Shown here: positions 1-9,266 of the stretch, piece by piece | Position numbering within the stretch: position 1 is the stretch's first letter | How the letters are laid out: each line of letters begins with the position of its first letter | NCBI GenBank assembly: GCA_035361075.1 | Contig: DAOSBX010000035.1 | Location: 5,117 to 35,705, forward strand | From: Candidatus Hydrogenedens sp. | Lineage (GTDB): Bacteria; Hydrogenedentota; Hydrogenedentia; Hydrogenedentales; Hydrogenedentaceae | DNA length: 30,589 nucleotides | Direction of reading: 5' to 3' | Made by a program: the position numbers and the translations under genes | The notes under the pieces: model-generated | Databases searched by the model: none | Seen by the model: the letters and a program-made list of their open reading frames with translations, nothing else | Told to the model about the DNA's origin: nothing

Positions 1-20
1 ATATAATGTTTATTTTAATA

Positions 21-1496
21 TTAATTACTACGTGCTCTTTGGATGGCGTTTTGCCATGCTTGTAGGACTGTTTTTCTTTGGTCTTCTGTCCATTGTGGTT
101 CAAATATACGACCGATACGCCAACGTTTTCTCAGTTCTTCTTGTCCATTCCAGAATTTCGTTGCAAGACCTGCAAGATATGCAGAACCTAATGCTGTTGT
201 TTCAAGAGTTGAGCCACGAATAACAGGTTTCCCTAAAACATTTGCTTGATGTTGTAACAGGAAGTTATTTGCGGCAGCACCGCCATCTACTCGTAACTGT
301 GTAATTTTTGTTCCTGCATCCTGCTCCATTGTAAAAACGACATCGGCAGATTGATAAGCAATCGATTCTAATGCTGACCGAACAATATGGGCTCTGGACG
401 TCCCGCGTGTAATTCCTGTGATTAATCCCCGAGCATGCATATCCCAGTATGGAGCACCTAATCCTACAAAAGCGGGGACTAAATAAACACCACCTGTATC
501 GGGTACTGACATGGCAATCTCTTCACTCTCTACTGCGGATTGTATCAGTTTCATTTCATCTCTAAGCCATTGGATTACCGCACCACCGACAAAGACGCTT
601 CCTTCTAAGGCATACGTTACTTTTCCATCTAATCCCCACGCCACAGTGGTAAGTAAACCATGCTTCGATGGAGGTGCTTCATTCCCTGTATTCATGAGAA
701 GGAAGCAACCTGTACCATAGGTGTTTTTACATTCACCTGTATTAAATGCTGTTTGCCCAAATAATGCAGATTGCTGGTCGCCAATTAGTGCGGATACAGG
801 CACAGATTTGCCGAGTACTTCGGTGTGACCAAAAATTTTACTACTGGGGTGTACTTCTGGCAATATGCTTTTTGGTATTTTCAGAGCATCTAAAATTGTA
901 TCGTCCCACTCTAATGTGTGAATATTAAATAATAGTGTTCGTGAAGCATTTGTATAGTCTGTAGCATGAACACCCGTTAATTGATACAATAACCAACTAT
1001 CAATTGTTCCAAATAATATTTCTCCTTTTTCTGCACGTTTTCTTAAGCCAGACACATTGTCCAACATCCAACGTATTTTTGTCCCAGAGAAGTACGCATC
1101 TAAAACCAGACCTGTTCGATTACGTATTTCTTCTTCAAGTCCTTCTGAGCGTAATTGTTCGCATAATCCAGCTGTTCTTCGACACTGCCACACAATCGCT
1201 GGATGTACTGGTGCACCTGTTTTTTTATCCCATAATACGGTGGTTTCACGCTGATTCGTTATGCCAATCCCTGCGATTTCATCCGCAGATGCTCCACATT
1301 TTTTTAATACCGCTCGTGCTGTTGCTAATTGGGTATTCCAAATTTCATATGGGTCATGCTCAACCCAACCTGGTCTCGGATAGTATTGCTTAAATTCTTG
1401 TTGACTTACTGCTACTGCATTCCCTTCATGGTCGAAAAGAATACTGCGTGAACTGGTTGTTCCCTGGTCTAAAGCAAGAATATATTTTTTTTCCAT
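21..1496 (-). CDS. glpK: Glycerol kinase
   Basis: The product phosphorylates glycerol with ATP to give sn-glycerol 3-phosphate in the cytoplasm, feeding glycerol catabolism and phospholipid synthesis. The 491-residue protein has the FGGY-kinase layout at the usual GlpK length. The N-terminal phosphate loop reads ALDQGTTSSRSILFD, the second nucleotide-binding region contains GDQQSALFGQ and NTYGTGCFLL, and the C-terminal half has GLGAPYWD and the conserved DGGAAAN block. An upstream in-frame start would add ten residues, but the chosen ATG has AAGGAG six bases ahead and begins exactly at the family N-terminus. The gene stands alone and diverges from the YhhN/dapB pair. No glpF, glpD or glpR is visible in the window, although the 3' side is at the window edge. 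The family call is very secure. Confidence 0.97.
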   Translation of the reverse strand: MEKKYILALDQGTTSSRSILFDHEGNAVAVSQQEFKQYYPRPGWVEHDPYEIWNTQLATARAVLKKCGASADEIAGIGITNQRETTVLWDKKTGAPVHPAIVWQCRRTAGLCEQLRSEGLEEEIRNRTGLVLDAYFSGTKIRWMLDNVSGLRKRAEKGEILFGTIDSWLLYQLTGVHATDYTNASRTLLFNIHTLEWDDTILDALKIPKSILPEVHPSSKIFGHTEVLGKSVPVSALIGDQQSALFGQTAFNTGECKNTYGTGCFLLMNTGNEAPPSKHGLLTTVAWGLDGKVTYALEGSVFVGGAVIQWLRDEMKLIQSAVESEEIAMSVPDTGGVYLVPAFVGLGAPYWDMHARGLITGITRGTSRAHIVRSALESIAYQSADVVFTMEQDAGTKITQLRVDGGAAANNFLLQHQANVLGKPVIRGSTLETTALGSAYLAGLATKFWNGQEELRKRWRIGRIFEPQWTEDQRKTVLQAWQNAIQRARSN

Positions 1497-1814
1497 AACC
1501 CACTCCTTATATGTTTTCAATATCAATCACAATTGCTGAATATTACATATTATTCATATTTGTATAAGCCTTTCAAATTTTAAACAAAAGGAACAGGAAT
1601 ATAAAAGTGTGTTTTATTTTAAACTTAATACTAAATTAAGTAGTAAAGACACAGCATATTGAGCCTGTTAAACAGCAACAAAGATACTTTTGGCTGTAAG
1701 AAGGTTTTATTTCCATTTAGAATCTTCGTGGGACAATTAGTGTCTTGCCTTCTATGGTTGCTTTATTTTACAATCATTTATAATTTTTTATTTGTTAGAG
1801 GAGAATTCGAGAAA
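1497..1814. other. Divergent glpK / yhhN intergenic region
   Basis: These 318 bases separate the glpK start from the preferred start of the YhhN-family gene. They hold the candidate glpK promoter near 1547-1576. On the plus strand, an open frame from a TTG at 1659 runs into the YhhN gene and would add 52 residues, including a hydrophobic stretch. No Shine-Dalgarno sequence precedes that TTG, and the extension makes the protein longer than the family norm, so most of this stretch is probably non-coding. No tRNA, riboswitch-like fold or strong terminator was seen. Confidence 0.5.
1547..1576 (-). promoter_or_regulatory. Candidate sigma70-type promoter of glpK
   Basis: On the minus strand, TTGAAA (1571-1576) is followed after 18 bp by TAATAT (1547-1552). 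This would leave a leader of about 45 bases before the glpK ATG. The -35 matches the consensus at five of six positions and the -10 at only four of six. In such AT-rich DNA, chance matches are common. Confidence 0.33.
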
Positions 1815-2480
1815 ATGGTAAATCTTATTACGGTTGTATTATGTATGGTGGGGTTTTTGTTGTTATGTTTTTATGGGGAATTTAAGAAAGAAAAATGGAC
1901 ACGTGGCATAGGAAAAATGATGGCTTCTAATTGTTTTCTATATATCGCTATTTCATCCCTTTTACACTATCAATTGCCAGATTACCTTTATGTTCCTATG
2001 ATATGGATTATTATTGGGTTAATATGCTCATGGTGGGGCGATTTATTTTTGCTATCACGAAATTCGATTATTTTTCTTTTAGGCCTTATTTCATTTCTTT
2101 TAGCACATGTGTGTTACATTGTCTCATTTTTAATAGTCAAAGTTGACCCATTTCTGACTATTTCAGCATTGGTGATATCCATAGTCCCTGCAATAGGTAT
2201 AGCATATTGGCTAAATCCTAATTTAGGTTCTATGCGGTTACCAGCGTATATGTATATGGTGATTATTAGTTGCATGGTGTCTTTAGCCATTGGGGCATGG
2301 GCATATAGTGGGTTATGGAATTTGCCAGTTGGTGCCTTGATGTTTTACGTGTCTGATATGTTTGTGGCACGTGACCGATTTCGGAAATCAGATAATTGGA
2401 ATTTTGTAATAGGTGGTCCATTGTATTTTGCTGCCCAAGTATTCTTAGCATCAACTCCACTCTGGGCAAGCATTTCATAA
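1815..2480 (+). CDS. YhhN/TMEM86-family integral membrane protein (lysoplasmalogenase-like)
   Basis: This is a 221-residue, almost wholly hydrophobic protein with about seven or eight membrane segments, the size of the YhhN family. Family-type landmarks are GDLFLL in the middle, followed by a membrane helix with AHVCYIVSF, and the C-terminal FYVSDMFVARDRF, where members usually read F-x-x-SD-x-x-x-A. Animal TMEM86 members hydrolyse the vinyl-ether bond of lysoplasmalogens. The bacterial role is less clear, so the substrate here is not established. The ATG at 1815 was chosen because GAGGAG lies about 11 bases upstream and the length fits the family. A TTG at 1659 would add 52 residues. The gene precedes dapB by 38 bp on the same strand and may be co-transcribed with it. 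Confidence 0.78.
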   Translation: MVNLITVVLCMVGFLLLCFYGEFKKEKWTRGIGKMMASNCFLYIAISSLLHYQLPDYLYVPMIWIIIGLICSWWGDLFLLSRNSIIFLLGLISFLLAHVCYIVSFLIVKVDPFLTISALVISIVPAIGIAYWLNPNLGSMRLPAYMYMVIISCMVSLAIGAWAYSGLWNLPVGALMFYVSDMFVARDRFRKSDNWNFVIGGPLYFAAQVFLASTPLWASIS

Positions 2481-2518
2481 AAAATGTGTCATTAATAACT
2501 TTAATGAGGAGAACAACG

Positions 2519-3316
2519 ATGCGTATATGTGTTGCAGGAGCCTTAGGTAAAATGGGGAGACGAATATTAGAAGTTGCAGGTTGGGAAGAGGATATTCAGG
2601 TATGTGGTGCTTTTGATTTGCCTGAGTTCAAGGGACGAGTTATATCTTATGGAGGGGAAAAAGGTAGTCCTAAAGAAATTGTTTTAGGTGATAACGCTAA
2701 AGACGAAATAGTAAAAGCAGATGTGTTAATTGATTTTACTCAACCAGCGTCTTCTGTTCGTCATACTCAGATTGCGTGTTCCTTAAAGAAAGGTGTTGTA
2801 ATAGGGACAACAGGGCTTTCCTCAGAACAAGAACAATCTCTACGAGATTTTTCAAAGGAAATTCCTATTTTATATGCACCGAATATGAGTGTTGGTGTAA
2901 ATTTGTTATTCCGTTTAGTAAAAGAAGTTGCGGAATGTTTAGGAATGGATTACAATGCAGAAATTGTAGAAATTCATCATAATCAAAAAAAAGATAGTCC
3001 CAGTGGCACTGCTTTACGGTTAGCAAAGGAAGTAGCAGAGGGGTTAAATTTAGACTCTAAAAAACATGTTTTATATGGGAGAGAAGGAGTTATTGGACCC
3101 CGTAAAAAGGAGGAAATCGGCGTGTTAGCAGTTCGTGGAGGGGATGTCGTTGGTGAACATACTGTATACTTTATTGGACATGGGGAACGTCTACAATTAA
3201 CACATATTGCACATAATCGGGACAATTTTGCCAAAGGGGCTATCCGTGCAGGACGATTTATTCATGGTCGTGAACCTGGCATGTATGACATGATGGATGC
3301 GTTAGGTTTAAGATAA
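2519..3316 (+). CDS. dapB: 4-hydroxy-tetrahydrodipicolinate reductase
   Basis: DapB uses NAD(P)H to reduce the product of DapA to tetrahydrodipicolinate in the lysine and meso-diaminopimelate pathway. It therefore supplies peptidoglycan precursors in the cytoplasm. The 265-residue protein is normal length. It starts with the dinucleotide-binding loop GALGKMGR, followed by DFTQPAS, GTTG and APNMSVGVN. The substrate signature is EIHHNQKKDSPSGTA, with the catalytic histidine and lysine pair. The C-terminal half has GGDVVGEHTVYFIGHGERL. The ATG at 2519 follows AGGAGA by seven bases. A longer in-frame start at 2396 lies inside the YhhN gene and adds nothing family-like. No other dap gene is visible. 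The gene ends 20 bp from the convergent LysM gene, with no terminator hairpin between them. Confidence 0.96.
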   Translation: MRICVAGALGKMGRRILEVAGWEEDIQVCGAFDLPEFKGRVISYGGEKGSPKEIVLGDNAKDEIVKADVLIDFTQPASSVRHTQIACSLKKGVVIGTTGLSSEQEQSLRDFSKEIPILYAPNMSVGVNLLFRLVKEVAECLGMDYNAEIVEIHHNQKKDSPSGTALRLAKEVAEGLNLDSKKHVLYGREGVIGPRKKEEIGVLAVRGGDVVGEHTVYFIGHGERLQLTHIAHNRDNFAKGAIRAGRFIHGREPGMYDMMDALGLR

Positions 3317-3336
3317 AACAGATAAAATCAAAATAC

Positions 3337-6261
3337 CTATTGTTCCTTTGTAGGGGCGGGGATAATTAACTTTTGTCCTATGCTAAGAGTTGATTTCTCA
3401 GTTAATTGATTCGCCTTGAGTAGAGCATCTAAGGGGACACCATATTTTTTACTTATTGTATATGGATTATCTCCCTTAGAAACTATATGAATTTTTTCTT
3501 CCGTGCTTTGAGGTGCTGATGATTCTGTTTTTTGCTCTTCTCTCTCCGATTTAAGACTTTCTTTTTTGGGTTCCTCTTTTATTTTGCTACCTTCTACTGA
3601 GGGTATCTTTAATTCCTGACCCGCCCGTAATTTTGTGGGGTCAGTTATATTATTAAATTCCATAAGAGATTGAACAGGTACACCAAATTTTTTGGCAACA
3701 ATAGCAGGAGTGTCACCAGGAAGCAATTTATATATCTTCATTCCTTCTTCTGATTTTGTTTCTATAGAGGATTGTTCTGTTTGAACTAACAGTTTTTCTT
3801 CTCGTCTTTCTTCTGTTTTCTCTTCTCCCTCTTTTTGCATTACTGCTTCTTGTGTTACCGCTTCTTGTGGGGTTGGTTGTTCTACTTTTTCTTGCGAAGG
3901 TGATGCTGGCTCCTGCTTCTTTTCTTCTACCTTCTGTTTTTTATCACCTGGTATTCTTAGTTTTTGTCCAATTTGTAATCGTGATTTTTCTGTAAGGTTA
4001 TTCACCTTTAACAGTTCGTTTGTAGACACACCGAGTTTTTTTGCTATAAGAGCAGGGTAGTCCCCTTTTTGTACAATGTATTCATTAGCATCAACCATTT
4101 TTGGTTCTTCTGTTTTTTGCTCAGGTTTTGTTTTAGGCTGTAGTATTTTATAAATTTTACCCGCCTTTAATGCTGAACCTTTACGTACCCCATTCCAAGC
4201 ACAGAATTCTGCCTCAGAAATTCCATAAAGTTTGGATATTGAAGCAATAGTTTCACCTCGCTTGACTGTATGTAGAATAGGACCTTCGGTTGTTTCCTTC
4301 TTAGGCTTAGGCTCAGTAGTAGTTGCAACAGATGTCTTACTTTCAGAAGATACGGCTGTTTCAGTAGGTTTCGGCGGTTCTACTTTTTGTTCTTCCTTTT
4401 TCGCTATGGTTATTGGTGTAATTGGAGTTAATTTATCGATATCTGGAATAGCCACTGGTGAAGACCGTAGATATTCGAGAGATTGAGCCCTGCTCTCTGC
4501 AAGATATGCTAACCCTGTAGCCTCAATACGTTTACCTGCGGAGGTTAACTTGCTTGCACGCTCCATAAGTTGATGTACCTCTGACAAAATCCAATTTGCC
4601 CGATAATCATTTTCGGAATGTGATGTGGAACCTGTTAGATACTCTGTTATTTTCTCTTCACTACGAGTAATGATGTCTAAAAGAGGTTCGCGGAATGGTT
4701 CCCCCCGAAATTGCTCGGTAATGCACGTTCTTTTAATAAAGCAGGACAATTTAGCAATAAGTAAATTTTTTCGAACGAATGTTTCATAATCTTTTACCTG
4801 CACTTGTTCCAATTGCGGTAATTCACGCAACAGATTTAAGATATGACTACGACTTTGGCTATCTTTAGGATTATCAGCAATACTCTTCACAGCGTTCGTG
4901 ATAACGGGATTTTTCAACGAAGTATAGGTATCACTGTTTATTTCTTGAGCTAACCTTGCCAACGCATTTTCAGCCGCTTTATATAATACTTCATACGTAT
5001 TGCCTATCAAATACTGGGGTTCAAGTCTTGAATTGAGGCTCAGTGTCCCATTTTCAATTTGCGGTAATGTTGCAGGGTTTCCATAGCAATCAAAAAGTTG
5101 AGTTGTCGCTAAACCTTCTCCTGTTAATTTCAACGGTTCTGAACCCCAGAAAGCCATAAACCAATGAGTTAATGTCTGGAAAATAAACGCATGCAAATTA
5201 TCTGAATACGTATACCACCCGACTGACTCCGCCTCTTCACCCCAAAAACGGGAAATACCTGATAGAAAAGATAAGAGTTGTGAGACTTTGCCGTCCTGGA
5301 TTAACACTGTATATGGAATTACGAAACTATCTACGCCACAAGATTTCATTTCCCAAAGTTTCTGAATTTGGGCAACTGTGTCTGCTGGCAAATTCCCGTT
5401 ATTAAAATGTAGAAATAGCTTAATACCTTCTCCACCATAACCAATAATTGTATTCCTTACTATATCAAAATTTTCTCGTCCTTGTACCTCGCCACTCCAT
5501 GCAATTTCATGAAGTTCTTCAGAAGAAACCGCTTGAATAACAGAGGGTATTGATTCTAACGATTTGAATGAAGGACGAAATGTCCCTATACTTTTAGATT
5601 TTCTTGCTATCTGGACACATTTATTTAAAAAATCAGGGGTATAATTACCTTCGATTTCCCATGTGCTTATATAACCGCCAAACCGATTATTTAAATCTTC
5701 AAAAGCATCTAATGGAGATGCGTGTTTGTCATAGTTAAAAACAAATGAAACATAATATTTCATGGATATTGCTTTTTTTATACGTGTTTCTAAATCTGAT
5801 GTGTTGTCATCAAAAGATACCTTACGTATCCCTATCATTTGAGCCACATATAAACCATCATTATCTGGATTGTGGAGAACAACTGGTGGCAACCCTGACG
5901 TTTCTGTGTTTCGTTCAACTCTACAGAAAGGGATTTTCCACTCATTGGACTCATTTTTATACTTTATCGAAATGTTTGCTATTAAAAACGTCCGTAATGG
6001 AGTTAATTCGGAAACAGAGACCCAATATTTTCCACTCGGATATGTAATCGGTTTGTCAGGGATGAACTGAATAACCGATTCACCATTTATATTGGTAATA
6101 TTTACTTCCATTTCAAATGGTGTATTAGGCGGTCCTGAAACTGCAACAATTAGCGGTTCATCAATAAAAACAATGGGCAATATCTGGTCAGGAGACAATT
6201 GGACATCAAAAGGAACTGCATAAGAGGAAATAAAAACAAATAATGATAAAAAAAGTGTCAT
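3337..6261 (-). CDS. Large exported protein with four C-terminal LysM domains
   Basis: This 974-residue envelope protein has a clear signal peptide (MTLFLSLFVFISSYAVPF). A folded region of about 600 residues follows; its middle part alternates strands and helices like a TIM barrel, but I do not recognise a family. Four LysM repeats lie near residues 662-706, 726-771, 841-887 and 922-974, with cores such as KRGETIASISKLYGIS and SKGDNPYTISKKYGVP. They are joined by low-complexity linkers rich in Glu, Lys, Pro and Gln. LysM modules bind N-acetylglucosamine-containing glycans, normally peptidoglycan, so wall anchoring is expected. The ATG at 6259-6261 has GAGGA eight bases ahead, and this ribosome site overlaps the stop of the upstream metallo-hydrolase gene, so the two are probably translationally linked. 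An upstream start would add 32 non-family residues before the signal peptide. The function of the N-terminal region is unknown. Confidence 0.85.
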   Translation of the reverse strand: MTLFLSLFVFISSYAVPFDVQLSPDQILPIVFIDEPLIVAVSGPPNTPFEMEVNITNINGESVIQFIPDKPITYPSGKYWVSVSELTPLRTFLIANISIKYKNESNEWKIPFCRVERNTETSGLPPVVLHNPDNDGLYVAQMIGIRKVSFDDNTSDLETRIKKAISMKYYVSFVFNYDKHASPLDAFEDLNNRFGGYISTWEIEGNYTPDFLNKCVQIARKSKSIGTFRPSFKSLESIPSVIQAVSSEELHEIAWSGEVQGRENFDIVRNTIIGYGGEGIKLFLHFNNGNLPADTVAQIQKLWEMKSCGVDSFVIPYTVLIQDGKVSQLLSFLSGISRFWGEEAESVGWYTYSDNLHAFIFQTLTHWFMAFWGSEPLKLTGEGLATTQLFDCYGNPATLPQIENGTLSLNSRLEPQYLIGNTYEVLYKAAENALARLAQEINSDTYTSLKNPVITNAVKSIADNPKDSQSRSHILNLLRELPQLEQVQVKDYETFVRKNLLIAKLSCFIKRTCITEQFRGEPFREPLLDIITRSEEKITEYLTGSTSHSENDYRANWILSEVHQLMERASKLTSAGKRIEATGLAYLAESRAQSLEYLRSSPVAIPDIDKLTPITPITIAKKEEQKVEPPKPTETAVSSESKTSVATTTEPKPKKETTEGPILHTVKRGETIASISKLYGISEAEFCAWNGVRKGSALKAGKIYKILQPKTKPEQKTEEPKMVDANEYIVQKGDYPALIAKKLGVSTNELLKVNNLTEKSRLQIGQKLRIPGDKKQKVEEKKQEPASPSQEKVEQPTPQEAVTQEAVMQKEGEEKTEERREEKLLVQTEQSSIETKSEEGMKIYKLLPGDTPAIVAKKFGVPVQSLMEFNNITDPTKLRAGQELKIPSVEGSKIKEEPKKESLKSEREEQKTESSAPQSTEEKIHIVSKGDNPYTISKKYGVPLDALLKANQLTEKSTLSIGQKLIIPAPTKEQ

Positions 6262-6271
6262 AAACAGTTCC

Positions 6272-6886
6272 TCAGAACTCGCCCACAAATGGGTTTGTTT
6301 CTCGTTCAATACCAATGGTTGTCGCAGGACCATGTCCGGAATAAACGATGGTATCATCAGGTAAAACGAAGAGTTTTTCTTTGATAGATTTTATTAATGT
6401 ATCATAGTCGCCACCGGGAAGGTCTGTTCTCCCAATAGAACCTTGAAAAAGAACATCGCCAACAAATACGAAACCATCACTTACTAAGGAAATATGCCCA
6501 GGCGCATGCCCTGGAGTATATAACACCTTCAACGTAATATTCCCTACCTTAATTTCGTCTCCTTCTTGAAGGTAGTCATCAGGGGGTGGAGAGGATTGAA
6601 ACGGAACGCCAAACAGCAGAGCCTGCTGTCCCAAAGTTTGCAATACAACTTCACTTTCAGGGTGCATCAACAACGGAGCACCTGTTGCACGGCAAACACT
6701 GGCATTACCTCCACAATGGTCTATATGACAATGTGTGTTAATAACAGCACGAACAGACAAATTCTTTAGGTCCTGAATGAGTCTCATATTTGCTTCACCG
6801 GGGTCAATAACAATGGCTTCTCCATCATCAATCAAAATGTAAGTGTTCACAAAAAAAGGAGTTATTTCATAAACTTTTATTTCCAA
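6272..6886 (-). CDS. Metallo-beta-lactamase-fold hydrolase (glyoxalase II-like)
   Basis: The 204-residue soluble protein carries the metal-binding signature THCHIDH (His52, His54, Asp56, His57). Further ligand blocks are YTPGHAPGH near residue 129 and the C-terminal SGHGPAT. This is the small YcbL / glyoxalase II-like branch of the superfamily, whose members hydrolyse thioesters or related substrates using one or two zinc or iron ions. The exact substrate cannot be read from sequence. The start is a TTG; it fits because AAGGAGAT lies seven bases ahead and the protein begins at the usual family N-terminus, while the next ATG would delete the first strands. A TATAAT box at 6920-6925 on the minus strand lies about 34 bases upstream, without a convincing -35. 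The LysM gene starts ten bases after its stop. Confidence 0.88.
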   Translation of the reverse strand: MEIKVYEITPFFVNTYILIDDGEAIVIDPGEANMRLIQDLKNLSVRAVINTHCHIDHCGGNASVCRATGAPLLMHPESEVVLQTLGQQALLFGVPFQSSPPPDDYLQEGDEIKVGNITLKVLYTPGHAPGHISLVSDGFVFVGDVLFQGSIGRTDLPGGDYDTLIKSIKEKLFVLPDDTIVYSGHGPATTIGIERETNPFVGEF

Positions 6887-6968
6887 CGCTTATCTCCTTT
6901 ACTTGTTTTTGAATATTATATTATATCCGAGCAATAGATACGAGTTCGTATTTTTATCCCTTACTATT

Positions 6969-9263
6969 CTAATTTACAAGTGCTACAAGGTCGTTCAAAT
7001 CTTTGATTTGATTTTGAATAGCTACAGGTGCATAGAGAGACAGATTTGGATGGACATGGAAAATAGAGCAATTTCGTTCAGGAACAATCCACCATAAGGC
7101 GTTCTGGATATCGCCAATACTCCGAATACAGGGAATATAAAAATATTGTTCCCAAATACTATCATCATTTAGGTCAAGTTCGTTCATATCTGCAAAGATA
7201 GGATTAGCAATATCACAAATAGCCCCTGCGAGTAATGACAATACACCGGCATTTCCCATACCGATTAATGTAATAGGTGTTTGCAAATCTCTACGGGAAC
7301 TTAACCAAACCAGCGATGTGATAATATCCTGTATCTGTTCGGCAGGTCGAGTATTCAAGAATGTATCCAGATAATTTGAGGTTTCTTTCCGTTTGACTTT
7401 TTCAAGCGGTGATTGATGTTCTCCTGTTAAAAATAGGTCTACCAGAGCGATTGCATACCCTTTTTGCATAAGATTTTGAAGTGCAGGATGAAGTGAGCCA
7501 TCCGGATTTACAAAATATCCTTTGCCTTCATGATGAACGCATAGCACTACTTTTTGTGTTTCTGGTTTATTAGACCTATAAAATAATAAAGGTACCTGGT
7601 CGTGAATTTTTGCCCGTGATATAATCCAGCGTTCTAACACAAAGGTTGTTTCTCTACTCACAGAGACACATGTTCCCAACGTATCATTTATAGCAGGTAT
7701 TTCCGCACCGGTTACAACGGCGAGAGAATGCTTATCTTTTTCACGGAATTCTTTTACCTGTTCTTTTTTTATTGCAATATATTTATTCCGCAAAGACTTT
7801 TTCTCGGAAACGAATTTATTTAATGTTTCATCATAACCTGCTTTTTTCAATTCTTCAATTTTATCATCTGTAAAAACGCGAAGTGATTCTTTCGGTGGAA
7901 TTTCCAAATCTGGCTCTGAAAATTGTTCCCAATTTTGTTGTGGAAAGAACCGTTTCCCAAAGAAACGATATACCGCTTCACGGCTTTCTTTATTATAGTT
8001 ATGTTCTGCGTTGACCTGCTGGTATTCTAAATTTGCGTCTTCACCATACAATTTGTATATGCTTCGGATTGCAGGATATTCCACCCGAGGAGTTGCCCGT
8101 GTCCAATCACCTGTGGCACATACAAGTATCATGGGGCGCGGAGCCATTAATGCCCCTATTTCCATATTCGATGCATTTCTGCGAATTAACGGGGCATTTT
8201 CGCAGATACAGCCTCCCTGCATGGAACAGGAAATCATATTAACAGGTGCGGAGACTTTAACTCGTGGTTCTACTGAAAATAGTAGAAATGTTTGTGTCCC
8301 TCCGCCAGAAGCACCCGTGCATGCGATTTGTTCAGGGTCAACATCCGGTAATGCTTGTAGAAAATCCAATGACCGAATGCTATTCCATAACTGGACGGCA
8401 CATGGATGAATAGCCCATAATTTTAGCAAATTAGTACCCCAGTTATGAGGGAGTTGCTGTGAATCGTTATAACCAACCATATCATAACTAAACACGACAA
8501 AACCCATGCGAGCCATAGTAATGCATCGAGCAGGAACAGAGCCTATATTACTATTCTCAAATCGCCCTTCTTTCCAATGTCCATGAGGGCATAAAACCCC
8601 TGGATGTTTTCCCTCTTTAACGGGACGATATAAATTGCCCGTAACATAAAATCCAGTGAACGATTCAAAATATACCTTTTCTACAGTAAAACCATCCCCT
8701 TGAAATTTATCAAATATTTTTGCATTTAGCGGACACTTTTCTCGCTCAGGGAAGAGACCACATGCAATAGATATGGTTCTGCGAAGGTGTTCTGCAAATG
8801 ATTCCCAGTCCTGTAAATTGTCAAAATGGGGCATAGTAAAAACTGTATTTGTATTGCGTATCATCTCTACACGAGCATCGGATACTCGTTTTGGCTCTTG
8901 TAAAACTCGTGCGTATTTACACCATATCTCGGGATTGTAATCTGTCTGATTGGAGAGCACAATAGAAAAGACATTTGTATCTCCATGAACCTGTATGGTT
9001 TGGCTATTTTTTATAGTTAATGATTTTATGTTCAACCATATATAGTCTGTTACATCCTTTTTATCTTTCTCTTTTTCAGGTGCAGAATAAGATAATTTTT
9101 GATTATCAATAATTACTTCTCCTGATTTGCCTTTTTCTGTCCAGACCCAAACAGCATAATTTCCATCCTCTGGGACATTTAATTCGCCCCATTCGCAAGC
9201 ATTAACCCAGAGAATGGCATGGAAAAGGATAAAATGTATGGAAAATAAAGTTGTGCTAATCAT
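6969..9263 (-). CDS. Exported two-domain alpha/beta-hydrolase, acetylxylan-esterase-like
   Basis: This is a 764-residue protein with an N-terminal hydrophobic leader (residues 1-20). A short beta-rich segment (about 25-105) resembles a carbohydrate-binding or jelly-roll module. The first alpha/beta-hydrolase domain (about 190-440) has the oxyanion strand VLCPHGHW and nucleophile elbow GASGGG. A plausible catalytic triad is Ser319, Asp386 (GDWT) and His421 (AEHNYN). A second hydrolase-like half (about 555-740) has VVLCVHHEG and GMGNAG, where the elbow serine is missing, so it is probably structural. Relatives near acetylxylan esterases remove acyl groups from polysaccharides. That substrate is inference, supported by the sialidase-like gene three bases upstream and the sulfatase nearby. 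AAGGA precedes the ATG by about eight bases. Confidence 0.8.
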   Translation of the reverse strand: MISTTLFSIHFILFHAILWVNACEWGELNVPEDGNYAVWVWTEKGKSGEVIIDNQKLSYSAPEKEKDKKDVTDYIWLNIKSLTIKNSQTIQVHGDTNVFSIVLSNQTDYNPEIWCKYARVLQEPKRVSDARVEMIRNTNTVFTMPHFDNLQDWESFAEHLRRTISIACGLFPEREKCPLNAKIFDKFQGDGFTVEKVYFESFTGFYVTGNLYRPVKEGKHPGVLCPHGHWKEGRFENSNIGSVPARCITMARMGFVVFSYDMVGYNDSQQLPHNWGTNLLKLWAIHPCAVQLWNSIRSLDFLQALPDVDPEQIACTGASGGGTQTFLLFSVEPRVKVSAPVNMISCSMQGGCICENAPLIRRNASNMEIGALMAPRPMILVCATGDWTRATPRVEYPAIRSIYKLYGEDANLEYQQVNAEHNYNKESREAVYRFFGKRFFPQQNWEQFSEPDLEIPPKESLRVFTDDKIEELKKAGYDETLNKFVSEKKSLRNKYIAIKKEQVKEFREKDKHSLAVVTGAEIPAINDTLGTCVSVSRETTFVLERWIISRAKIHDQVPLLFYRSNKPETQKVVLCVHHEGKGYFVNPDGSLHPALQNLMQKGYAIALVDLFLTGEHQSPLEKVKRKETSNYLDTFLNTRPAEQIQDIITSLVWLSSRRDLQTPITLIGMGNAGVLSLLAGAICDIANPIFADMNELDLNDDSIWEQYFYIPCIRSIGDIQNALWWIVPERNCSIFHVHPNLSLYAPVAIQNQIKDLNDLVALVN

Positions 9264-9266
9264 GGG

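Noticed and set aside
1004..1393. 129-codon plus-strand open frame inside glpK
   Set aside because: Antisense shadow of a strongly conserved gene; the translation has no family features.
6938..6951. Small hairpin ATACGA-GT-TCGTAT followed by a T run on the plus strand
   Set aside because: It resembles a terminator on the plus strand, but the genes on both sides are on the minus strand, so there is nothing for it to terminate; the stem is also only six pairs.
8011..8409. 132-codon plus-strand open frame inside the esterase gene
   Set aside because: Lies antisense to the catalytic domain including the nucleophile elbow; no ribosome site and no recognisable domain.
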